DNA of 64,000 bases from Saururus chinensis (taxonomy: Eukaryota > Streptophyta > Magnoliopsida > Piperales > Saururaceae): assembly GCA_035235625.1 (NCBI GenBank), contig CP141146.1, positions 22,500,501 to 22,564,500 on the forward strand. Reading direction: 5' to 3'. Positions 34,901 through 46,400 of the stretch are shown here, one piece after another. Positions within the stretch are counted from its first letter, which is position 1; every line of letters begins with the position of its first letter. Both the position numbers and the translations under genes were made by a program. The notes beneath the pieces were generated by a model. It was not told the origin of the DNA and did not search any database. It saw only the letters and a program-made list of their open reading frames with translations.

Positions 34901-35246
34901 AATTTATCACAAAGTTCATTCATATTGGATTTAAAGATTTTTGAACCCCTTGTGACAATAGTGTTACCTTAAATGTGATTATTAGAAGATGAATTGCCTA
35001 ATTAGAATTTTCTAGTGTAATGGGTAGTGTAATGTATGCAATGCATTGTACTAGGCCAGATATCGTATATGTTTGCAGTTTGAGTAGGTACACTAGTAAT
35101 CTCAGTGGTGAGCATTGAAAGAGACTTTGAGGAACACACGGATTCAAGTTTGATGACTAAGAGTTATGGATAATAAATCCACCTCGGGAAAGGTTTTTAC
35201 CCTTAGAAGATGTATTGTGTCTTCGGCTTCTAAGAAACAAACTATT
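31967..35246 (+). pseudogene. Ty1/copia gag-pol, heavily decayed
   Basis: Remnant of a copia polyprotein. Gag begins at ATG 31967 (KFDHFDCSNYTHWADKMKF). A degenerate zinc knuckle follows at about 32790-32830 (YFVCGEKGHYAHMD, with the first and last Cys replaced). An integrase-region piece lies at 33360-33520 (KVLCSNKGGEYLSNEFLRFC). The reverse transcriptase runs from 34200 (NNTWVLANLSP, then VRLVAKYFRQEEGINY) to the catalytic YVDDMLI at 34731-34751. RNase H ends abruptly at 35240 (SSASKKQT). Stops and frameshifts are frequent throughout. It runs directly into an LTR-like unit at 35247, without a visible polypurine tract. Confidence 0.85.
32269..32504 (+). repeat. 118-bp tandem duplication in the copia gag
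   Basis: Two units (32269-32386 and 32387-32504) begin GTGGATGAG and include TTGTAAGTACTTTGAAATAT. They differ at only a few positions. Both translate to the gag segment KYFEYQIVDN-like, so a coding stretch has been doubled. Confidence 0.9.
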
Positions 35247-36223
35247 TGATGCACTGAAATAATATTAAATTAAATATTTTCGAATCTTGAATTTTAATCA
35301 TAATTTGTGATAATTCATTACGTATTTTGGTTGTTTATATTTTGAATAAGTGAGTTTAGCCTTTATTGTGTTTACATTTTAAACTGGTTTCGACAGGATC
35401 TAACCAGAAGAGGATGTGAAACCCAACTACCTAAAACTATTAAAGGGTCAAGAATAGGTTCTTAATAGTCTAAACATGTATAGAATAGTTGAACAAAACT
35501 ATGTAGACCCATTAGATTTTAGATTTATATCAAGAGAACCAAATTCGGGAAAGAGCTGATTTGGACATATTGACACATCCTTAGTATTTTAGTCATATAT
35601 TTTTTATAAAAAATTCATATTAATATAATTTCTATGACATTGGAAAGAAGACTTTCGTAGCTACAATCATTATGTAAGGAATAAGTTCATAATTCGAATG
35701 ATTTATGGGTCAAAGCAAATATGCAAAGCGACATCTAGTTAATTAACCTAAGGCCAGCATGTAGAGTATCGTATTTATAGTTTGATTGCCACCCATAAGA
35801 AAGATGATGAGGTTGATTAGAGAAAGAGTAAAAGATATTTAATCTTTGATTTATTTGATTAATTTTAAATCTAATCATTATAAAAAAAATAACTAATCAA
35901 AAAATAATAATAAATTTAATTTGGCATTCCCCTTTGAAGCCACCCCCTCTACTAATATAAAAGAGGGAAAAACATGGGAAAATATCATCCCCTCCTCCTT
36001 AGAGCTCTCTTTTCATAATTTTATTCTTTTCTTAGTTCTTTGTCTTTTAAGTTGTATTGTAATAGCTTATTAAGCTATTTAACTAAGGTTAGAGGTGATT
36101 TATAACAATCTAATTAAGTAATATTTATGTTTTATCATTGGTTCCAAACAAATGTTAGTTATTTAAAATAATATTTATTTAATATTGTTTTTTTATTTCT
36201 TTGTGATCTTAATAAATAAGATA

Positions 36224-37251
36224 GGGAAAATTATTTAAATAATAATTTAAATTTTTTTTTACCAAATTAACTCACTTTGGGAAATATTTCCTAAAATGGT
36301 TTTGCTTTTTGCCACGTAGGCTCCAGTGCGTGACTTTTTTTTAAAATAATTTTTTGATTTCGTCATTTGGAAGGACGAAATTACATTTAAGTTGATTTCG
36401 TCTATCCAAAAGATGAAATCTATACAATTTCAATTGATTTTGTCATTCAGAACGATGACAAATGACGAAATCACGGCCCTTAGTCTATTTGACATTGCAG
36501 CAGCCAAAAAATTGTATAACGCCAACTGAAAAAAGCGGCCAGAAATTTGTACAATGCCAACTGAAAAAAGCAGCCAGGAAATTGTACAACGCCAACTGAA
36601 AAAAACAAACACATCAAAAACTAGTCAAGAAAAGTCAACATTGGTCAAAATCAGCAGCTTGACTTTATACATTCTGCAAGTGCATATCACCAGTAGCACC
36701 ACGACCAAAAATGAATGGAAATTGAACAATACCAACTGAAAAAAATAAACACTATTACCATTAATAAATATACTGACAATTTTCTATTCATGCTTCTCTT
36801 CATTTTCTTGTTCATTTCCGGTAACTGAAAAGCAGAGACGACCTCCTATCCTCCTTTTGGACCGTCACTTCTTTCTCTACCCTTTAAACGCAGACACAAG
36901 ACCTCCCTTGCATGAAGAATAGGAATTTGCAAGCTTAGGAGCCACTAAACTATTACATGATCTTGAGCCATTGCCCTTGGCAGGGCACCTCCCATGCACT
37001 GCAATCATGTAGTACCCACATGGCTTGATAAGTATTGCAATTTCGTCATTTAGAATGACAAAATCAACTTAAACATAATTTCGTCCTTCCAAAGGGTGAA
37101 ATCACGTAAATTTTTAAAAAAAAACCACGCAGGCGCCCATGCTTAGCCGACGCCTACGTGGTAAAAACCAACATCACTTTGGGAAATATTTCTCAAAGCG
37201 GGTTGGTTTGGTAATTATTTCTTCTTAAATTATTATTTAAATAATTTTCCC
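36224..37251. mobile_element. MULE copy 2 (1028 bp) with perfect 9-bp target duplication
   Basis: Terminal repeats GGGAAAATTATTTAAATAAT at both ends, extending over 200 bp as an imperfect inverted repeat. The target duplication AATAAGATA lies at 36215-36223 and 37252-37260. Subterminal palindromes GATTTCGTCATTTGGAAGG... and GCCACGTAGGC... are present. No transposase. The 9-bp duplication with long terminal repeats places it in the Mutator superfamily. Confidence 0.92.
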
Positions 37252-37319
37252 AATAAGATATTTGAAGGTTCTTGTTCTTGATCTTTTGTGATTTCGATAT
37301 ATAGAACTCTTAAAAAATA

Positions 37320-38338
37320 GGAAATTTTATTTAAATAATAATTTTTAATAAATTATTTACCAAATCGGACCACTTTGGGAAATATTTCCCAAAGTGGTGT
37401 TGCTATTTGCCACATAAGCGCCAACCAAGCAGCTGACGCTTGTGGCTTTTTTTAATTTTTTTTTTTATGATTTCATTCTTTAAAAGGACGAAATCAGTAC
37501 TGTACTGATTTCGTCCTTTTAAAGGACGAAAACTACAATGGCTGATTTCATTCTTACAAAGGACGAAATCAATAATGTGTACTGATTTCGTCCTTCTACT
37601 TCCCTCTATTTACTCTCTCTCCTCTTTCCTCTCCTCTCCTCCCTCTCTCCTTTCTCTCTCTCCATTCTCTCTCTGCACTCTCTCTCTCTCCACTGTCTCT
37701 CCTCTCTCTCTCTCTACACTCTCTTTCTCTCTTCACTCTCTCTCCTCTCTTGTCTCTCTCTCTCTCTTCACACACTCTCTCTCTCTTCTCTCTCTATTCA
37801 CTCTCTCTCTCCTCTCTCTCCTCTCTCTCTATTCTCTCCTCGTTCTCTCTCTCTACTCTCCTCTTTCTCTCTCCTCTCTTCTCTCTCTTTCTCTCCTCTT
37901 TCACTCTTTGTTCACCCTCTCTTCTCTCTCTCTCCTCTTTCCCTTCTCTCTCTCCTCTTGGAGAGAATGAATAGAGAGAGAAAGAGGAGAGAAGAGAGAG
38001 AGAGAGAGAGAAAGAGGAGATAGTGAGGAGAGAGAGTGAAGAGAGAGAGAAGAGAGAGAGGAGAGAGAGTGAAGAGAGAGAGGAGAGAGAGAGTAAAGAG
38101 AGAGGGGAGAGAGAGTAAATAGAGGGAAGTACTGATTTTGTCATTCTAGTACACAGTATTGATTTTGTCTTTTCAAAGGACAAAATCAGCTAATTTTTTT
38201 TTAAAAAAAGCCACGCAGGTGCCATTTGCTTGGCTGGCGCCTGCGTGGCAAAAAGTAACTCCACTTTGGAAAATATTTCTCAAAGTATTCCGATTTGGTA
38301 AATAATTTTTTAAAAATTATTATTTAAATAAATTTCCC
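37320..38338. mobile_element. MULE copy 3 (1019 bp) with (CT)n/(GA)n hairpin core
   Basis: Ends GGAAATTTTATTTAAATAAT (left) and GGGAAATTTATTTAAATAAT (right, minus strand). The target duplication TAAAAAATA lies at 37311-37319 and 38339-38347. Both arms carry TTATTTACCAAATCGGA and a GCGCC hairpin. The centre is a long CT-rich tract mirrored by a GA-rich tract, so almost the whole element can fold on itself. It inserted only 60 bp from copy 2, in the same LTR. Confidence 0.92.
37600..38125. repeat. (CT)n/(GA)n low-complexity inverted repeat
   Basis: From about 37600 to 37960 the plus strand is almost pure CT/CTCT-rich DNA. From 37975 to 38125 it is GA-rich, and the borders TACTTCCCTCTATTTACTCT and AGAGTAAATAGAGGGAAGTA are exact inverses. 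Open frames across it (Leu/Ser repeats) are artefacts of the repeat. Confidence 0.95.
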
Positions 38339-39068
38339 TAAAAAATAATTATTTTAGTTCTTTATCCATCAAAAGTAATATCTATTTTTGTTTTTACTTT
38401 TAATGTTCATATCTTCTGCTTAGATATATTTTTTATTTGATTTTAACCGAGATATTATAACATATAAAGAATATCACTAGATGTTAGAATAACCCTACAA
38501 TACCCAAAAAATTTCAACACATTTTCTTTAAAATTTATAAATTTTTTTAATAATATAACGGTAGTAAATTGAAAAAATGACAAAATATGATATATGTGAA
38601 TAATTTTATAATTTAAAACATCATACATCAAATTTTACTTTATCAATCATCGTATGGCCAAACCAAACATTCTCATGCATAATTCAAAAATAGTATAAAA
38701 TAAATTTTTATGGCCATAGGTTTAATCATAAATACATCCCAGACATCTCTAAGTACAAATCCCACAAATATTCTGAAGTCTAAACCAATATACAAGTCCA
38801 AAAAATTATAAACAACTCTCAATTTGCCCAATACTTCATATCGTGACAAAATAATAAAGACTCACAATGAATTAGAGGTATATATGAGCCAATAAAAATC
38901 AAACTACCAACAAAAACAAGAGTCCATCTCTAGGAGTTCTCCCCTAATAACCTACAAAAACCTCCGGAACATATGCGGCTAAAAAGATAAAAAAATAAAT
39001 ATTTTCATACTTAATAAGAGAGTTCTATTTAATGAACTCTATAAGTCTATATATATATATGAAAAAAA

Positions 39069-39257
39069 GTTTATATGAGCCTAGTCTCACGTGAGTCTGC
39101 GTAAGCCCAAGCTCTATGGGTCATAGGATTTACATCTAACGGCCCATAATACTAAAGGGTTTAAATGCCCCTAGTATTATAGGCCATCGGATATTAATCC
39201 AACGGCCCATAGAGCTTGGGCTCACGTAGGTGCGCGTGAGCCTAAACTCATATAAAC
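39069..39257. mobile_element. 189-bp palindromic MITE
   Basis: The left arm GTTTATATGAGCCTAG...GCCCAAGCTCTATGGG is mirrored by the right arm over about 85 bp, ending CTCATATAAAC. It is flanked by TA-rich DNA, so a target duplication cannot be defined. No coding capacity. Confidence 0.7.
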
Positions 39258-39262
39258 GAAAT

Positions 39263-39280
<18 letters not shown>

Positions 39281-39327
<47 letters not shown>
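39281..39327. repeat. (TAA)n microsatellite
   Basis: About 15 consecutive ATA/TAA triplets directly after a (TA)n run. Confidence 0.95.
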
Positions 39328-39329
<2 letters not shown>

Positions 39330-40100
39330 AATTTTGACATAAAATAGAAAGACACATCAGTCACATAAATATTACTATCATGTACAAACACATATTATAT
39401 TATTATTCTTATACTTACAACATTAATTATACAATCTTACTAAAATTCTTACGCTTACAATCTTACTCATAATCTTACTCTTACAAACTTAATCACATAA
39501 GCTTACAAACTTACTCATACAATAATATACATATTATCAACAAAGTGAAACTTATTACAATTAATCAATTCTAACATCAAATAAAAAAACACCACTATAA
39601 TACCACCATAATCTCCGGGGAGCATTGTTACTAAAACACTTTAGCATTATTGCTAAAATATTTTTACATTATTAATAAAATATATTAACATTATTGCTAA
39701 AACATGTTAACATTATTACTAAAACATGTCAATATTATTATTTCAGTCTTGTAACTTGAGATTTAAGAGTAAATTTAAAATAATTTTAACTAAATAATCA
39801 TTTCAACTTAGTTCAAATGTAACATAAATATACTTAGTAAATCAAACTTCAATAATAATGCTAAAACTTTATAGCATTGAAGTCTTACAACTTAAAAATA
39901 TATTACCCAACATAAAAAGTCTTCATGCACACTAAGTTATGTTCATAGATTTCATTCACAACAAAAAAAATATTCATAATGAGGCAAACATGGTGATTAA
40001 GAACTAACCACCATTCAATACCCTTTTCCGTCCCCAAAGTCGAATTCATTTCCATGTAGGTCTCTCACAATTGAATGATGGCACTACATGAGGCCTACTC

Positions 40101-40472
40101 ACAGTATCATATTAGCGGTCCAGAAGCAGTGAAAGCAAAAGCAAATAAATATAGTTGTTCAGACCTTAAGATGTGTAAGCGTAATTAACCCTGAAATCTT
40201 TCATTCATTAAACACATTGGAATTGTTTGTTTGATATAAACTGATCGATTAAGCCACACTTCTTTTATCAATATCTCGTCGTCCCTTGTCCCATACATCT
40301 TCCAGTCTGCACAATAATCACAGCCAAATCCTCCCCTGCTCCAGAAGTAAAAAGATTGAAGCAAGCCAGCACTCGCCTATCATGCATCTGTCAGGTATTC
40401 AGGCAACCAGTTTGCCTGCGCTGGTTCCAACCTAAAGATACCAACACGAGCTGGAATAGTTCTGAAGCAACA
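40101..40472 (-). other. PRL1 3' UTR and downstream flank
   Basis: Directly after the TAA on the minus strand. No other gene is seen. Short plus-strand frames here (for example 40356-40592) mirror exon 17 and its trailer. No polyadenylation site was pinned down. Confidence 0.4.
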
Positions 40473-43400
40473 TTAGAACCTCCGCATATCTTTGGGTGGC
40501 TTAAAGTTCAGCGGATGCGTTTCAGGTGTGGCACTTTCATCTTCTCTCCACATTTTGATGGTTTTGTCAGCTTCACAGGTGACAAGCCGTGAGCCAGTGA
40601 TGTCGTAAGACAGAGCATATATGCTAGCTTCACTGTCCAATGATCCTGAAATTAAATTTTACCAAATAAAATTTTAGGTCATATTAAACCGAGTCTATAC
40701 AATAATATCTCAAAAACATTTTTGCATAAAGTTTATGTTCATCAAAACCTGGCTGAACAATAGTTTGTGCTTGCTGGAAGTTATGGCCGCTCCTCCAGTC
40801 CCAAAACCAAAGGCTTCCATTATCACCTTGAAAGAAACAAAGGTGAACACGAGTTACAAAAATAAATGACCATTTTCCCAGACCACAGAGAAAATTTTGT
40901 CAAGCTTTACAAGCAGAGTTCGTTAAGAGACATACAAGACAGCACACAAGTCTCTTAACCACAAGCAAGGATGATTTTTACTTTTCATGATATTATAGGG
41001 CTTCTCATGAAAAGCCATAAATGACAGCATAAGGATAAAAGATAAAGTATCAGGATTCACAAATTTTAAAGCATTAGCTGACCGTTGTATTTAATTGGCA
41101 CATGAAAGAATAAACACCAACACTAGAATGCCTTAATTGTCACATGAAAGAACAAACACAATACTAGAATGCTTTCAGAAGGTAGACGTAGCAGATGCCA
41201 TAATTCAGTCCACACTGGATCAACTTGCATACACAAGCAAGAATTTATGATTATGCACCAAAGCTTTTCAGACAAAACAGATAAAAAGCAGCCCATGTCA
41301 TAGAAATAAGCACTAAATCTAACTAAAACAACAGTGAGCTGGCCTTGGCATGCACTGTGGCAAACCACAATGTACACAGCGAACAACTATTTCAACAAGT
41401 TTGACCGGTGAAAACCAATAAGATAGCTCCGCCAAAGTTCTTCATGGTATTGATCAAGATTTAAGGGTACCTGCAGTTGCCATAACCCCCTCAGCATTGA
41501 CTGCCATCGCATTAATGATCGTTCTCTGCTGGGAACTGCTTAAACACAGGAAAAAATCCACAAAAGAACTGTAAATATAACAAACAAGAATTTAATGGCT
41601 GTATAACTGTAGAAATATGCGGTCACATACATCAGTGTATGCCTAGATTTGAAGAGCTGTGTATCTGTTTCAGTATGCATTTATTGTACATTGGTAAAAA
41701 AGAGAAACAAAAGTTAACAAAAATACAAACATATCAAATGTAGTCAAAACTTACAGCATGTTGTGCAGGAATTCTCCTTTTGGAAGATTAAATTTCTTTA
41801 TGTTATCCGCTGATGCAGAAGCAAAACAATGCCTAACCAAGGAAAAAAATAAATTTTCAAAAACATTGCAATATCTAAGTAACAAGTTTGACCGTGATAG
41901 TTTTATGTCAAAACCAAAAAGATAGATACACTACATACTCCTTGGGGTGCAAGGCCATTGCCCGAACAGATTTCTTGTGATGTGTGAGGGTTAGCATCGT
42001 CTTCCCTCCTATACAAACGAACTTGTTAATTGATACAAAACATTTACCCCAAAAAAAAAACACAAAAGATAACAGTCATGAACCCGAATAAGGCACTAAG
42101 CCATAAATTTTCAACCTTGAATATTACTCCAAATTATTAATTCAGCCCCTTCACTATCCACAAAAATCAATGGCTAGACGGCTATCGGGGTGCTTTCTCA
42201 GGTGATATCTCAATGAAACCATGACTTCTGACTAGTCTTGCCACAAATTTGCAGTTACTTCTGACTCATAAATTGATACATGTTTGATGATTGATAGACA
42301 GTTGTCAACGACTCAACAGTTGAAACTCTTAGAAACCAAGTTACCCTAAAATCTCAAGTTGTCAAGGAATAGCCCAATAATGTATATCAAGCCCAAAATC
42401 TACCCAAACAGATACTTGCATACAAACAGATTCTCCAACACCCCCCGCACAGGCGAACATAATTTTAACGGATGCAAATGCTTGCACATGGACTGAATAC
42501 TTAGGCAGGGGCAAGGATCAAAACGAGGACCTCCTGGTTTCTTACCATGTATATCAAGCCCAAATCGACCCAAATAAACACTTGCAAACACACAGATTAT
42601 CCAACAAAAACAACATTAAAATAATTCATGAGAAATATACAATCATCAATCACAAGCACAGACCTGCTCTAAGATCCCAAAATTTGATAGTACTGTCATG
42701 TGATCCAGTTACAACCTGCGGGTCCTGTAAAAAGAAATGAGGCTATAAATGGAAACATTCAACATTGTTGGACGAGGTAAAGGCATGATATTGTTGATGG
42801 AAAATCTTAAAGTTACACTCAGATTCATAAATATAAAGAATTAATGCAATCAGAAACTAAATTGATAAGATAAAATTTTCCTAGCACAATAAAAACTGAA
42901 GGTCAGTTTGATTTAAGCCTCACATGACTTGTGAACATAAAGACTATCCTACCATGAGAAGATCTCTTGTACACCAAATCTTATGTTATTATGTGATGTT
43001 CTTAGATTCTTCCTAAACAAATCCTAAGTCACCCACTAAATAAACGTGCAGCCACACACTGTATTTGTGTCACATCCAAATCCCACTGGTATATATTACA
43101 AGAGAACACTCGTGAAGGAACATGCATCTAGCTTGAAAGATGAAAATGAAAGCTTTCATGTGATTTTCCATTGTTAATTTTTTCCTGACTTCACCCTTTC
43201 AGACAAAGTCCACAATGGCTGGACCATCTGTAACACAAGATCACAAAGATATTTAATAATTGTTGATGTATTTATTATCACGTTCACAAAATGTCTTTCA
43301 TTTCAATGATAGACAAAAACTTAATTGATTGTACATAATCATCATGCGATTACAGAAAATACCAAATCGGTTGCAACTCTTATTATTTCCTATTATTTCA

Positions 43401-46400
43401 CAGCTTTTGGAGTTAAGACATAAGAGTTCCCACTAGAACATGGACCAGTTGAAGATGCAACTTCCAAACATCAACATAGTAATACAATTAAAAAAAACAA
43501 ATTCTTATAAAAGAAAAGATTCTTAAGGTAAAGGCCTTAGAAAAGATGTAAATCAAAGAACACAAGCAAAATCAAGGTGCACATATGTGAGACACAAACA
43601 GCGAGTCTTTCCTATTCAATCAAATTTAATCTAATAATAACTTCACGTTTAGTCATATGCCACAATCAAGCAACATCAACCAAAAAACTGTTAAGACCCC
43701 ACAATATCCTGATCTATCAAGCTCATATATCACAAGAACATCAGCAGACCCACAACTGAACTCTGAAAGAATTTTTTATTACAGCCCTGTAAAGGAAAAG
43801 GTGACTTGCATAATTGTCATTATACAACTGGTACTATTTTAAACACTTCCACCAGAGTGATAATATCATGCCAATGTATAAGTTTTAAAACAAGAACAAA
43901 GTAGCATACCAATGGCCGAGTAAAAACAGAGCAAACTGTATTGTCGTGCCCAGATAGAGCAAAAATTTGGGCCTTGGAACGTATATCCCAGACCTGAAAA
44001 AACAAAAAACACACCAATGGCTAAACAAACAGTACAGAAGTTGAGCCATATAACTGATGTTCCTAATTGTGAAATTTAAGTAGAATACATCCAGCAAAAA
44101 ATTTCAAACTGAAAATTGTAAAATAATTAAGAGAATCAACCATGAAGATTCTTCCTACAGTTTTAAGAATTAGTTTTTCGTACACGACAAACCGAATCAC
44201 GCCCTCCAGTAAGTAAAATGTCAAGAGTAGGATGAAGAGCCAAGCAATAGACACCACTGAGATGTCCATGGTAAGAACGAATGGCCTGAGACAAGACAAA
44301 TGTCAACATAGCAAAAACAAAGGCAACCTTGAATAAAGTAAAAAATATGGACTACTAATTATTCAACCTTATTCTGTTCAAGGTCCCAACATTTAACTTG
44401 CTTGTCATCCCCAGCAGAGAACATATATGTATATCGCGAGCTCACAGCAAGACCTACACACAGAAATGGACATAGATGGATGTGTATCTTTTTGCCAAAA
44501 AGATTTGCCGTAAAAAGTTCACAACAATTATGGGTTAACAAACAAGAAATTTAGAGCACTGACCCCGGACTTGTTCAATATGTCCAGTCAATGTCAACTT
44601 CAATCTCCCACTTGCTACATCCCACAACTTTAAAACAAATAAAACAGGATATTCAGAGGCTGGTTTTTTACAAATTGGAAAATGATGATAAAGAAGTAAC
44701 ATCATGAGTACATATAAAAGGATCATGACGTACAAGAAAATCCCCGTGTTTATAAGAGGCAAGAAAACAAAGTAATATCTAACAAAACAAAAATAAAGTT
44801 GAGAGTAGTTTTCACTTTTCGAAGCTATGCCAATGAAGTTATAAAGACTGCCTCTAAAATCATTAAACCTTGTTAGTTTCCACTTTGTTATAAAAAAAGT
44901 CCTAACATATAAAAATGAAAAAATCTACTTCCAGATGTTATTATTAATAATTCCTATACGGTCAAGGAAATTTTCATTTGAATCATAATTAAGATTTCAT
45001 CTATATTGCATAACTTATCATTTATAGAAGAGTGCCAATCAGGTATTTTTAGGATGTATCTTGTAAAGGATTATGATTGGAGACAATAGATACACGAATC
45101 ACAACAATATATCAGCTTTTATAACTGACCACATGTCTTTATAAATTTTTTTGTACTTATGAACCTAAAAATAGTTTATCTGAGAACAAAATTAATCATT
45201 CAGTGGCTATCTTTACCTTTTTTCTTCATATTCTCTTTGTTTATTATGTCTTAACCATAGTTAGCCATCTCACAAGTCACTGAAATCTCGGTCTCAGTGG
45301 CTTCAAGAATTTAGGTGTAAAATAAAATTTACAGTCCCAGGGAGGTTTCACCAATCTTATTCTTGGCGAGATCTGGCAAAAAGCACAACCCAAAAAATGA
45401 GCTAGCATTAAGACGAAGAAAGATGCAGCAATTGCTTTCTTAATTTTTTTCTAGTTTTCTGCATTGTTCCTGCGGGGGATTTTTCATATAACTGGTATCC
45501 AATAGAGCTTATATTTCTGCTGCATCGGTTTTCCTCTCATCTATAAAGTTTACATGAAGTACTACAGTACATCCTGATCAATTTAACATCCATGATGATT
45601 AATACAGCTACGTAATGACATATATGTCACTCAGGTCTACTGACACTAGTTATTAGCCGGTTTTAGCCACACCATCGTTTTGACTTGGTAGTGATGGAAT
45701 TACAAATACAAGTTGATTCTTTAAGCATAATGGTGTCAACTGGAGTTAATTGTTTAATATTGATACATTTACATTCACCACTAGTTAGGAACGCATAAAT
45801 TATTCACCAAATGCAACAATTTTCTTACAAGGGCTTAGTCCTTCCGGATTCTAAAATACAATCCATGGATTTCAAAAAGCGGTGTTAGTTGTTTAGGATT
45901 TGGAGGGTGCATTTCAGATTGTTGCGTAAGTGGTTATGGGTTTTGCTTCTGTGTTCCACAATTTAGCGTTAGTCAATGTGTTGCCTGTTTCAAAACCACC
46001 AACTTCAAAATGCAAACTTACAACTAAAAAAAGGCTCAACACATGCATTTCTAATTACCCACATGCATTTCAAAATTAGCTCATTCCAAAAAAATCTACT
46101 ATAAAATCTACTATGTGAATTTTAAATATTTAAATACACAAACATGTGGAAGCCTTTTTTTGGATTGCCGAGAACATTCTACATTATCTCTCCTAGATCT
46201 TGTCTCTTTGACGGACCGTGACAAGACCGAGATCCAAGATGGAGAACCTTAGTCTTAACTAGGGTCATCTACACAACTTGCTTAGGATTCATCATAAAAT
46301 AGCTTGGTTTTCCACTGTAGTGACCACCCAAATCCCTAGGAACAGAATTCAGGTTTGGTGCTACCCATTAGCACCAATGGCTAAATTTGAAGAGGTAGCT

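Larger units (their letters stand above)
35247..38476 (+). repeat. LTR-like unit interrupted by two MULEs
   Basis: Begins TGATGCACTGAAATAATATT and ends AAAGAATATCA. Without the two inserted elements and their duplicated targets it is about 1165 bp. It aligns colinearly with 51877-53079 (1203 bp). Both carry a TATA box (TATAAAAGAGGG at 35958; TATAAAGAGGGG at 52640). It follows the copia body directly, so it may be that element's 3' LTR. The junction inside RNase H makes an independent solo-LTR insertion equally possible. Confidence 0.7.
38477..40100. other. AT-rich spacer between the LTR and PRL1
   Basis: No gene. It holds the palindromic MITE at 39069-39257, a (TA)n plus (TAA)n microsatellite at about 39262-39327, and a run of degenerate ATTATTGCTAAAA repeats at 39620-39735. 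Confidence 0.5.

Noticed and set aside
37575-38183. Long Leu/Ser-rich open frames on both strands
   Set aside because: They are translations of the (CT)n/(GA)n repeat in MULE copy 3, with no start context or family resemblance.
39281-39735. CRISPR-like array suggested by the ATTATTGCTAAAA repeats
   Set aside because: Units are short, degenerate and adjacent without spacers. This is microsatellite-like nuclear DNA of a plant.
40356-40592. Plus-strand 78-codon frame
   Set aside because: Antisense of PRL1 exon 17 and its 3' flank; the minus strand reads as conserved WD40 protein.
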